Assembly (NCBI RefSeq): GCF_025917275.1
Contig: NZ_JAOSHO010000010.1
Span: 1-40,161, forward strand
Length of the DNA stretch: 40,161 nt
Reading direction: 5' to 3'
DNA from: Pseudomonas agronomica
Lineage (GTDB): Bacteria; Pseudomonadota; Gammaproteobacteria; Pseudomonadales; Pseudomonadaceae
A model generated the notes under the pieces. That model had not been told where the DNA came from. It saw only the letters and a program-made list of their open reading frames with translations, and ran no database searches. A program made the position numbers and the translations under genes. This document shows positions 17,639-24,799 of the stretch, piece by piece. Positions within the stretch are counted from its first letter, which is position 1. Every line of letters begins with the position of its first letter.

Positions 17639-18844
17639 ATGCCAGAACAAGAAGGCCTTTATCTCTCTGCAGACGAGGCGGCCGCCCTGCTCCGAGTAAG
17701 CCTGCCAACGCTGTACGCCTACGTCAGCCGCAAGAATATTCGCTCCATCAAGATCGCCGGGACGCCCAAGCGTCGCTATTGGGCCGAGGATATCCAGCGA
17801 CTGGTGAAAGTCCCGGCGGCCGAGAAACCCGTGGCGAAACGCTCCCCGCCGTCGGACAGTGCAATTACGCTGATCACCGATGATGGACTGTTTTATCGCG
17901 GCCATGACGTCGTCGAGCTCGCTGAACGCGCAACGGTCGAAGAGGTGGCCGAATTGATCTGGCAGGTGCCTTCGGCATTCGGCGAGTCGCTGCCACGTGC
18001 GCCGAAGGACAGCGCCCAACTGCTGAAGATTTATGAGCACATGTCTGCCCAGGAAAAAGCCATCGCGCTTTTTCCCCTGGTTCAGCGAGAGAACCCCAAG
18101 GCGTTCGACCTTTCCCCTGAAAGTTACGCCCGTACAGGCGCTGATGTCGTGAGATGGTTTGCCGCGCTGGTCGTAGGGGCGACCGAGCCGAGCACGCAGC
18201 CCTTGCACGAGTTCATCACCCGGTCTTGCGGCGCCCCCCTGGCCCACGCCGATCTGATTCGGCGCCTGCTGATCCTCAGTATCGACCATGAGCTGGACCA
18301 TACCACCCACAGCGTCCGCGTCGCCGCCACGACCGGCGCCACTCCTTACTACGCCGTTATCGCCGCACTCGCCGCCGCCCGGGGCCACAGGGTCGCCTAT
18401 GGCAGGAATGAAGCGGCGAGCCGGATGATCGAAGAGATTTGTACCGCCGTAGACCCTACGCGGCCGATCTTGCAGCGCTACAACCAGGACGGACATATCG
18501 TCGGATTCGGCCCCAACGTCCACTCGATCAACGATCCGCGGGCCAGCAATCTCTTGGCGGCGCTGACTGCCGCCTTCGATGGCGACAGCGAGTTCATCAA
18601 GCTGCAAAGGGCCTTTTCGGTGGCCTCGGAGCTCGTTGCGTACCCGCCGGAATTCATTCTCATGGTGAGCTTCATCGGCAGGAAACTGGGACTGCACGGG
18701 CAGGAAATTTCATTGGGAGGCGTAGGACGCTCCATCGGCTGGATTGCCCACGCCAGTGAGCAATACAACCAACACCACGAGGGCCGACCTCGCGCTCGCT
18801 ACACCGGGATGTTGCCAACGGCGACCCATACCGGACGCCGCTGA
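17639..18844 (+). CDS. HTH domain fused to a catalytically degenerate citrate-synthase-like domain (predicted regulator)
   Basis: A 401-residue fusion. Residues 6-56 form an excisionase/MerR-type helix-turn-helix (YLSADEAAALLRVSLPTLYA, then the wing KRRYW). Residues about 72-401 follow the citrate synthase fold, with DHELDHTTH (216-224), DPRAS (299-303), GWIAHASEQ (367-375) and RPRARYTG (383-390). The usual catalytic residues are absent: the LHGG histidine region reads VAYGRN (252-257), the GFGH histidine reads GFGPN (289-293), and the PNVDF aspartate region reads YPPEF (335-339). The citrate-side arginines appear kept. I infer a transcription factor sensing a citrate-like ligand or acyl-CoA, controlling the divergent CitMHS-porin operon and perhaps the AtuA-PrpD operon. 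Start ATG 17639 has no strong ribosome site. The fold is sure; regulator function is inference. Confidence 0.85.
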   Translation: MPEQEGLYLSADEAAALLRVSLPTLYAYVSRKNIRSIKIAGTPKRRYWAEDIQRLVKVPAAEKPVAKRSPPSDSAITLITDDGLFYRGHDVVELAERATVEEVAELIWQVPSAFGESLPRAPKDSAQLLKIYEHMSAQEKAIALFPLVQRENPKAFDLSPESYARTGADVVRWFAALVVGATEPSTQPLHEFITRSCGAPLAHADLIRRLLILSIDHELDHTTHSVRVAATTGATPYYAVIAALAAARGHRVAYGRNEAASRMIEEICTAVDPTRPILQRYNQDGHIVGFGPNVHSINDPRASNLLAALTAAFDGDSEFIKLQRAFSVASELVAYPPEFILMVSFIGRKLGLHGQEISLGGVGRSIGWIAHASEQYNQHHEGRPRARYTGMLPTATHTGRR

Positions 18845-18855
18845 CGCCAGCCGCG

Positions 18856-18881
18856 CGCTCCTCTGGAATACCAGTGGAGCG
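18856..18881. terminator. Hairpin between convergent HTH-CS and MmgE/PrpD genes
   Basis: CGCTCCTCTGG / CCAGTGGAGCG forms an 11-bp stem with one mismatch and loop AATA in the 46-bp gap between two convergent stops. There is no T tract. Confidence 0.5.
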
Positions 18882-18890
18882 TCAACACCG

Positions 18891-20264
18891 CTACGGGACA
18901 TCCATCGCCGCAAACAACGACTCGAACTCGGCTTGATGCTCAAGCCTCGCCACAAACCCAAGCACTGCGGCCTGAGCCGACGCATCGATATGCGGCGTCG
19001 CCATGCGCCGGAATTTTCGCTCGAAGTCGCCATCGGTCATGGGCGTTTCGACCGACCCGGGCCCGGTGATCATCTCGCTCACCACCTGCTCACCGGAGGC
19101 CAGGGTCACCCGAACACGGTTGGCAAGGTGTCGTGGGAACAGCCTGGTCAGCGCCGGATCCTCCACGACACTGACCTTTTCCATCAAGGCAATCGCTGCC
19201 GGATCGGCGATCTTCTCGGCGGCGTAGGAGCCGACCGTGATGTCACCGTCCAGCAACGCCCGGGCGACGTTATAAGGCAAGCTGTGGTCAGCCGTTTCAC
19301 GGGTTCTCGGCAACCATTTCTCAGGGGTATCGGCGAGCACTCGACGGTTGAATTCGGACGTTTCGATTGAAATCGCAGCAATGTCCCTGACACCGTCGAT
19401 CCGCTTGCGAATATCCAGCGCGGCCCAGACGGCCGTGTGCAGTTCCCCATTGGTGGGGAACGTCTTGGTCAGGGAGCGGCGTATGGCGTAGTCGCCGTTG
19501 TCGGGTGTACCGAAACGATCAACATCCAGTTCGAATCGCCCCGAAACCTGTTTGAAGAAGCCCATCTCGCCTTCAAATACCGGCGACGGCCCTGTCATGC
19601 CATGACGCGCCAACTGCGCTGCGAAAATAGCGTTACGCGCCGCATTGGCTGCGGAACAGCCCTTCCAATCGGACAGCGAACCGCTGCGCACTTGGCGCAT
19701 TGCCAGGTGCCCACTCAGGGCGATGTTGATGGCTTGCTCGGTTTGCACCACGTCCAGCTTCATCAGGTTGGAAGCCGCTGCGGCCATCGCGACGTTGATG
19801 TAGTTGACGTGATCCCAGCCACGCTTGTTCAAGCTGGCCGCGTCCTGCAGGCGCATCTGGATTTCATAGGCCAGGACGATGGCCGAGACCAGCTCGGCGC
19901 CAGTTGCGTTCTCGGCTTGCGCCAGCGCCAGACAGGCCGGGATATTGTCACTCGGGTGGCCGGGTTCCAGGCCCATGTAACCATCGTTGTAATCCAGGAA
20001 ACGAACCATCAGGCCGTTGGCGAACGCTGCTATTTCCGCCGTCGTTTTGAGGTTCGTGCCAAATACGCTGGAAGATTGCGCCGTATTCGCGGCGGCGTAA
20101 CACAGCGTCGCCTTGACCGGATCAGCCCCGTAGGCGCCCAGTACGCACGCCAGGCTGTCGATAAAACGCTGGCGTACCAGCTTGATGATCTCTTCGGGCA
20201 GCCGCTGCTCCCGGAATTCGCAGGCGTAGCGTGCAAGCCGCCGCGCAATGGTCGAGTCCGTCAT
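18891..20264 (-). CDS. MmgE/PrpD family protein
   Basis: A 457-residue member of the MmgE/PrpD family, which includes 2-methylcitrate dehydratase and cis-aconitate decarboxylase. Family blocks FLDYND (89-94) and GHPSDNIPA (102-110) are present, and the two-domain length is normal. AGAGG precedes the ATG. It is third in the leftward operon, 74 bp after the DUF4387 gene. No prpB, prpC or acnD lies nearby, so it is not the standard methylcitrate cycle enzyme. With CitMHS and a citrate-synthase-like sensor as neighbours, dehydration or decarboxylation of a citrate- or aconitate-like acid is a reasonable inference. Confidence 0.9.
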   Translation of the reverse strand: MTDSTIARRLARYACEFREQRLPEEIIKLVRQRFIDSLACVLGAYGADPVKATLCYAAANTAQSSSVFGTNLKTTAEIAAFANGLMVRFLDYNDGYMGLEPGHPSDNIPACLALAQAENATGAELVSAIVLAYEIQMRLQDAASLNKRGWDHVNYINVAMAAAASNLMKLDVVQTEQAINIALSGHLAMRQVRSGSLSDWKGCSAANAARNAIFAAQLARHGMTGPSPVFEGEMGFFKQVSGRFELDVDRFGTPDNGDYAIRRSLTKTFPTNGELHTAVWAALDIRKRIDGVRDIAAISIETSEFNRRVLADTPEKWLPRTRETADHSLPYNVARALLDGDITVGSYAAEKIADPAAIALMEKVSVVEDPALTRLFPRHLANRVRVTLASGEQVVSEMITGPGSVETPMTDGDFERKFRRMATPHIDASAQAAVLGFVARLEHQAEFESLFAAMDVP

Positions 20265-20338
20265 GATGACCTCTAGGGATTAGGTTGGAGGGGCCTCGTC
20301 CATGAGGCGACTATGTCAAAGCGCGGGGCAACGCAGCC

Positions 20339-20647
20339 TCAGTCGACCACCACATCGAGCAGGCGCACGTATTGCTGGCCGGCATGCATATCTCGCTCGA
20401 CCATTCCGCCTTGGGGCGTTGCACGAGGATAGGAGATCTTGACCATCTCCAGGTCAGGCACCGCGATGCGCTTGACCCGTTCGGGATCAGCTCCGTAGAG
20501 CCTTGCGAATTGCGCCGGGGACAGCGCGGCGCAGTCGTTATAGCGCTCGAAACTCTCGCGCCCGTTGAAAAAGACATCGAACGTGACCCAGAACGGTCCA
20601 GCCTGTTTGGATCGCACATGTCGGCAAACATCACGCAACGTGGTCAT
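20339..20647 (-). CDS. DUF4387 protein
   Basis: A 102-residue protein with the DUF4387 features RSKQAGPFW (12-20) and a central YNDC (36-39). DUF4387 proteins are typically encoded directly after AtuA/DUF1446-family proteins and may form one enzyme with them; the reaction is unknown to me. Start and the AtuA stop overlap as TAATG (20645-20649), so the two are coupled and likely made in equal amounts. No signal or membrane segment. Confidence 0.88.
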   Translation of the reverse strand: MTTLRDVCRHVRSKQAGPFWVTFDVFFNGRESFERYNDCAALSPAQFARLYGADPERVKRIAVPDLEMVKISYPRATPQGGMVERDMHAGQQYVRLLDVVVD

Positions 20648-22059
20648 TATGCAAGCTCCTTAACAGCCATCGACTTATCCGATAAATCAATCCACTCCAA
20701 GCGGACCAACTCCAAAGGGTCTTCAAGTTGCACCACATGATTCAACTTGAATTCATATATCTGCCCGCGAGGTATATCGGCAGGCGTAAAGGCGAATCCG
20801 TAGGAAGGCAACTCCTTGCCCATGACACTTGGGTAATGGAAGAAATAAGGATTACAGGCGTGAGCGATGGTGTTGGCCATTTCCTGAGTCGCAGCGGTGG
20901 CCACAAACAACATGCCTATTTCAGGTGGCGGCAATGTTCCAGCGGCGGGCTTTGCACCGGTAACAGCATTCCATCCATACATCCGCAGGGAAATATGAAA
21001 TTCACCCAACTCCTCGGACGGAATGGATTGCCGGGTTCTTTTATAGAGCGCGTCCAGCAAACGATCATGAAAACCGTCAATATCCTTGAGCACGTCGGGA
21101 TCCTGTATGCCCACCAACATGATGGTCTGATACATACCGGCCGCGGCGCCTTCCAACTTCATGGTGTACGGCATGGGTTCCCACCGCGAGCCTTCTACCC
21201 GCACAGCCCGGCCATTCAAGTCGGTGTAACGCGCATCGGCAACATTCAAGATGCCGCCGGGCTCCAGCAACCGAAACGGGTCGCTGTTCTCGTACAACAT
21301 ATGGGCCGAGACACTGTGGGGCGTGCATTGGTTGTCCCGGCTCAGCGGCTCGACTTCGAAGCCATTCGCGTCGATGCTCAACAAGATGCCCGACCCCAGC
21401 GTCGGGTTGACGGCACATTGCACGCCACATTCCCCGGTCTTGCCTGCGTGCCACGACGGGCCCCAAGGTGCGCCTTTCCAGATGGGGTAGCAGCCGATGA
21501 CGGCGGTATCGGTCGAGCGGCCAGCCAATATGATATCGGCGCCTGCGTCCAGCGCAGCGAGAAAGGGCTCCACGCCGAGTGCCGCGACAATATGCTCACA
21601 ACTGTCCACCGTCTCATCGTTCAACTCGGTATGAGGTGGGAGCGGCTTGATACGACCTTGCGCATTCAATCGTTTAATTGTCTGCTTGTCCTGCTCGCAA
21701 TAAATGAGCGCAATCTTTGGCGACACGCCCAACTCCCGAGCGATTTCCACGGCAATATCCCGCGTCCAATCCAGATTGAGATCGCCGCCCGCCTGCCCCG
21801 CGGTCCCCACAATAATCGGTACACCGGACTTCGCCTGCGCCTTCATTAGAATAGTCAGGTCGCGCTTGACTGCACCGCGATTGTTCTTGGACTTTCCAAG
21901 TGCGAGATAGGCCGCACCGCTGTCCGTGGAACCTGCGTCCGTGGCAATAACTTGGGCCCCTGCCGCCAACCCGTATTCAATTTCTTCCTCGCGAACACCT
22001 GCTCCCAAAGAACCACAGGGAACGATTACCTTTACGCAACCTTCAAATAACTGCTCCAT
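20647..22059 (-). CDS. AtuA-family (DUF1446) acyclic-terpene-utilisation-like protein
   Basis: A 470-residue protein of the AtuA/DUF1446 family. Conserved glycine-rich stretches CGSLGAG (15-21), DAGSTDSG (41-48) and GTAGQAGGD (85-93) are visible, together with LAGRSTDTAVIG further in. AtuA was named from citronellol/geraniol use in P. aeruginosa, but none of the other atu genes (carboxylases, dehydrogenases) is here, so a terpene role is unlikely. I start at ATG 22059, preceded by AAGAGGG; an earlier GTG/ATG frame to 22137 would run into the operator. First gene of the operon AtuA-DUF4387-MmgE/PrpD. Enzymatic function unknown; an isomerase or lyase on a branched or tricarboxylic acid is a guess from context. 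Confidence 0.85.
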   Translation of the reverse strand: MEQLFEGCVKVIVPCGSLGAGVREEEIEYGLAAGAQVIATDAGSTDSGAAYLALGKSKNNRGAVKRDLTILMKAQAKSGVPIIVGTAGQAGGDLNLDWTRDIAVEIARELGVSPKIALIYCEQDKQTIKRLNAQGRIKPLPPHTELNDETVDSCEHIVAALGVEPFLAALDAGADIILAGRSTDTAVIGCYPIWKGAPWGPSWHAGKTGECGVQCAVNPTLGSGILLSIDANGFEVEPLSRDNQCTPHSVSAHMLYENSDPFRLLEPGGILNVADARYTDLNGRAVRVEGSRWEPMPYTMKLEGAAAGMYQTIMLVGIQDPDVLKDIDGFHDRLLDALYKRTRQSIPSEELGEFHISLRMYGWNAVTGAKPAAGTLPPPEIGMLFVATAATQEMANTIAHACNPYFFHYPSVMGKELPSYGFAFTPADIPRGQIYEFKLNHVVQLEDPLELVRLEWIDLSDKSMAVKELA

Positions 22060-22090
22060 AACACCCTCTTCTTGGCGACTCAGTGGGCCA

Positions 22091-22118
22091 ATAATAGGGT
22101 TTGTAATTACGTTGACAA
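22091..22118 (-). promoter_or_regulatory. Candidate sigma-70 promoter of the AtuA operon
   Basis: On the minus strand, TTGTCA (22113-22118) and TATTAT (22091-22096) are 16 bp apart, 32 bp upstream of the chosen start. An inverted repeat abuts the -35 element. Confidence 0.45.
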
Positions 22119-22137
22119 GTGGACAGATTTTGTCCAC
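22119..22137. promoter_or_regulatory. Inverted repeat operator GTGGACA-N5-TGTCCAC
   Basis: Perfect 7-bp arms with 5-bp spacing sit directly upstream of the AtuA -35 box, a position suited to an activator. On the plus strand the same repeat lies between TTGACA (22112-22117) and CATAAG (22137-22142), a long-spacer arrangement. Confidence 0.5.
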
Positions 22138-22148
22138 ATAAGTCTAAA

Positions 22149-22166
22149 AAATGCCCCAGGGCATTT
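22149..22166 (-). terminator. Terminator-like hairpin
   Basis: AAATGCCC/GGGCATTT is a perfect 8-bp inverted repeat with a 2-nt centre. On the minus strand the stem runs into six T residues. It would stop leftward read-through before the AtuA promoter. It could also be a palindromic protein site. Confidence 0.45.
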
Positions 22167-22541
22167 ATCAGAAGGACTTCCCCAAGCAACTTACCTTGGA
22201 ACTATCCATCAACACAGAACTCCGCTGAATGCAGTTACAAAGCGTTTGCGTCGCTGATTTTTTCTTATATAACGGGGCGTTTTTCTGGGTCGGTTCCATT
22301 ACTGGATTCAAGCCAGAAAGCCCCTAAAAGCGCCCTTCATGGCGCCAACAATCCGTCACCAGAAACCAACATGTAAAAACTTTTAAATAAGGTGCCATTT
22401 TCCCGACAGGTGGCACCGACGTCCCATTGCTGAAGGTTTGAGGGCAGGCTCATCATCCGCCGGGTATCGCTGTGCGTTCAGGCGCCAAGCCGCGCTGACA
22501 CAGGACGTAATAACCGCATCGCTCATTGGAGCAACATTAGG
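22167..22541. other. Intergenic region, 375 bp
   Basis: No coding potential is seen. It is more AT-rich than its surroundings. It holds an inverted repeat GGTGCCA (22391-22397) / TGGCACC (22411-22417) with a 13-nt loop, which could be a small RNA hairpin or protein site. A short open frame from 22119 through this region has no family features and I do not call it. Confidence 0.4.
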
Positions 22542-22790
22542 ATGATGACTGTCTATTTTCTTGTCATGACGATCTGTAGTGGCATGGAAGGCTGTGTGGA
22601 AGAGCGAAAAACCGGGCCGACCTACGCATCCAGGGAAATCTGCATTGAAACGGCCAAGGACATAACGCCGCGCAAAGGCGTCAAATATAAGTGCCGCAGC
22701 GAGAGGTTATGGGTTTCCAACGAAGTGAAACCCGTTGGAAGTTACGACGCGGTCGTTTCAACCAAGGTCAAGGAACAGCCTTTACCCTGA
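22542..22790 (+). CDS. Small protein of unknown function
   Basis: An 82-residue protein. The start ATG 22542 has GGAG at 22528-22531; a second ATG follows immediately. The N terminus is short and hydrophobic (MMTVYFLVMTICSG) and then turns hydrophilic, with four cysteines spread through the chain (C12, C18, C34 and C51). It reads like small conserved Pseudomonas proteins I have seen annotated as hypothetical, but I cannot name a family. It is convergent with the LysR gene (21-bp gap). It may be a poorly exported or membrane-anchored protein. Function unknown. Confidence 0.6.
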   Translation: MMTVYFLVMTICSGMEGCVEERKTGPTYASREICIETAKDITPRKGVKYKCRSERLWVSNEVKPVGSYDAVVSTKVKEQPLP

Positions 22791-22811
22791 GTTGGGCGTA
22801 AACGCTTTGCG

Positions 22812-23687
22812 TCATCCTTCCAGTACCAGCGACATGTCCGGGTACCGAGCGCACATGAAATCGACGAATGCGCGGACTTTTGGCGCGGCCAGGCGCCTGG
22901 ACGTGTGCAGGACCCAAAGCTGCGCTTCGACCGTCGATACGGTCCCCCACTGAACCAATTCCCCGCGGGCCAGTTGGCCCCAGGCAATGGACTGCGGAAG
23001 CAGCGCCGCTCCACCACCGGCGACCGCGGCGTCGCGAATCATCAGGAACGAGGAAAACCAGAGCCTGGGGATCGGTTCCAGGATCAGGCGCCCATCATCG
23101 AGCTTCCACTGGGTCGGCTGGACGTTGGAAAACACGATGGCCGGAACAGACCTGACCGCGCCGGGTTCCGGCTTGGCGACGCCGGGCGCGGCCACGACCA
23201 CCAACCGGTCCTTGGCAAAGCAGCGTCCGACCAGATTGCTGTCCGGACGCGGATTGATCCGGATGGCGACGTCAAATTGCTCCTCGACCAGGTCCACCAT
23301 GCGGTCCTCCGCCAGCACCTCGATCGTCACCTGCGGATAAGCTGCGCAGAACTGCGCCCCGATGCGCCCCATCGCCAGTTGTGAAAACAGCACCGGGGCC
23401 GCCACCCGCAAGCGCCCGCGCGGCGTCGAGACACCTTCCTGGGCCGCGGTCATGGCTTCGATGACTTCGCCCAGCGGACCTTCGGCCCGGGCAATCAGCA
23501 CTTCGCCGGCTTCGGTCAGCTTCAGTCCACGGGCACTGCGCTCGATCAGCCTGACGCCCAGTTGTTCCTCCAGTTCGGCGATGCGCCGCGACAACGTCGC
23601 TTTCGACCGGCCGCTGGCACGGCTTGCCTTTCCCAACCCTGAGTGGGTGGCAACCAACGCAAAATCGATCAGCGCGTTCAGGTTCAT
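22812..23687 (-). CDS. LysR-family regulator
   Basis: A 291-residue LysR regulator. The winged HTH covers about 1-60 (SKATLSRRIAELEEQLGVRL) and the effector domain begins near RGRLRVAAP. It diverges from the NmrA-like oxidoreductase gene across 123 bp, the usual arrangement in which a LysR protein controls its neighbour. In the gap, AAACGA (near 23703) and TCGTTT (near 23730) give an imperfect inverted pair that could be part of the binding site. Effector unknown. Confidence 0.93.
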   Translation of the reverse strand: MNLNALIDFALVATHSGLGKASRASGRSKATLSRRIAELEEQLGVRLIERSARGLKLTEAGEVLIARAEGPLGEVIEAMTAAQEGVSTPRGRLRVAAPVLFSQLAMGRIGAQFCAAYPQVTIEVLAEDRMVDLVEEQFDVAIRINPRPDSNLVGRCFAKDRLVVVAAPGVAKPEPGAVRSVPAIVFSNVQPTQWKLDDGRLILEPIPRLWFSSFLMIRDAAVAGGGAALLPQSIAWGQLARGELVQWGTVSTVEAQLWVLHTSRRLAAPKVRAFVDFMCARYPDMSLVLEG

Positions 23688-23810
23688 GGTGTTCCACTTT
23701 TGAAACGAGGTGTCTGCATTCTGGCGCCTTCGTTTTATCCATGCAACGGCCTATCGTTTGCTCACCGCAATCGAAATCCCCCTTTGATACCCATGACAGG
23801 AGATTCACCC

Positions 23811-24680
23811 ATGAGCATTTTGATCACCGGCGCCACCGGCACCCTTGGTTCACTCATCACCGCGCGGCTCGCCGAACAAGGCGCCGATGTGAAGGCGCTG
23901 GTGCGCCAGCCCGGCAAGCGCGAGTTTCCGGCAGGCGTCACCGAGATCATCGGCGACCTGACGGATGTAACCTCGATGCGCACCGCCCTTGCCTCCGTGC
24001 GCACGTTGTTCCTGCTCAATGCCGTCACGCCCGACGAAGTCACCCAGGCGCTGATTGCGCTGAACCTGGCCCGTGAAGCCGGCATCGAGCGCATTGTCTA
24101 CCTGTCGGTCATACACGCCGACAAATTCACCGATATCCCGCACTTCACCGGCAAGCACACGGTGGAACGCATGATTGAAAGCCTCGACATACCGGCGACG
24201 GTCTTGCGTCCGGCGTACTTCATGCAGAACGACTTCATGGTCCAGCAGACCATCCAGGACTACGGGGTCTACCCGATGCCGATCGGCTCGGCGGGTGTCT
24301 CGATGGTCGATGTGCGCGACATCGCCGACATTGCCGTTGCCGAGTTGCTGCGACGTGACCGGGCGCCTGCTGCGCTTGAACGTGTCACGCTGGAGCTGGT
24401 CGGCCCACACGCCTTGACCGGTGCCTCCGTGGCGCAGGCCTGGTGTTCGGCCCTGGGTCGCGAAGTCGCTTATGGCGGCGACGACGTGGCCGCCTTCGAA
24501 GCGCAAATGGCCTCGTTCAGCCCAGGCTGGCTGGCCTACGACATGCGCCTGATGATGGCCGGTATCCAAAGGTTCGGCATGCAAGCCGAGGCAGGTACCG
24601 TTGAGCGATTGCAAGCCATCCTCGGCCGGCCGCTGCGCACCTATGAAGAGTTCGTTCGCGAGGCTGTCGGCAACGCCTGA
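23811..24680 (+). CDS. NmrA-like NAD(P)-binding oxidoreductase
   Basis: A 289-residue atypical SDR of the NmrA/quinone-oxidoreductase type. The cofactor motif GATGTLG is at 7-13. The YLSV segment and the HFTGKH region follow family order, but a Tyr-x3-Lys pair is not evident. I start at ATG 23811 with AGGAG 8 bases before; upstream in-frame starts overlap that site. Divergent from the LysR gene, which probably controls it. Such proteins either reduce quinones or act as redox sensors. The substrate is not determined. Confidence 0.9.
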   Translation: MSILITGATGTLGSLITARLAEQGADVKALVRQPGKREFPAGVTEIIGDLTDVTSMRTALASVRTLFLLNAVTPDEVTQALIALNLAREAGIERIVYLSVIHADKFTDIPHFTGKHTVERMIESLDIPATVLRPAYFMQNDFMVQQTIQDYGVYPMPIGSAGVSMVDVRDIADIAVAELLRRDRAPAALERVTLELVGPHALTGASVAQAWCSALGREVAYGGDDVAAFEAQMASFSPGWLAYDMRLMMAGIQRFGMQAEAGTVERLQAILGRPLRTYEEFVREAVGNA

Positions 24681-24799
24681 ATGCCCAGGCGTAGTGCGCT
24701 GCCGGTGGGAGGCCATTGCCTTCCACCGCGTTCGACAAATAGCTTCACATTTCACAATGAGCCGATACTGTAGCGACATCCCATTTCCCGAGCTTCGCC

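Noticed and set aside
18891..22059. Methylcitrate cycle (prp) or citronellol (atu) operon
   Set aside because: prpB, prpC, acnD and the atu carboxylase and dehydrogenase genes are all absent, so neither standard pathway fits.
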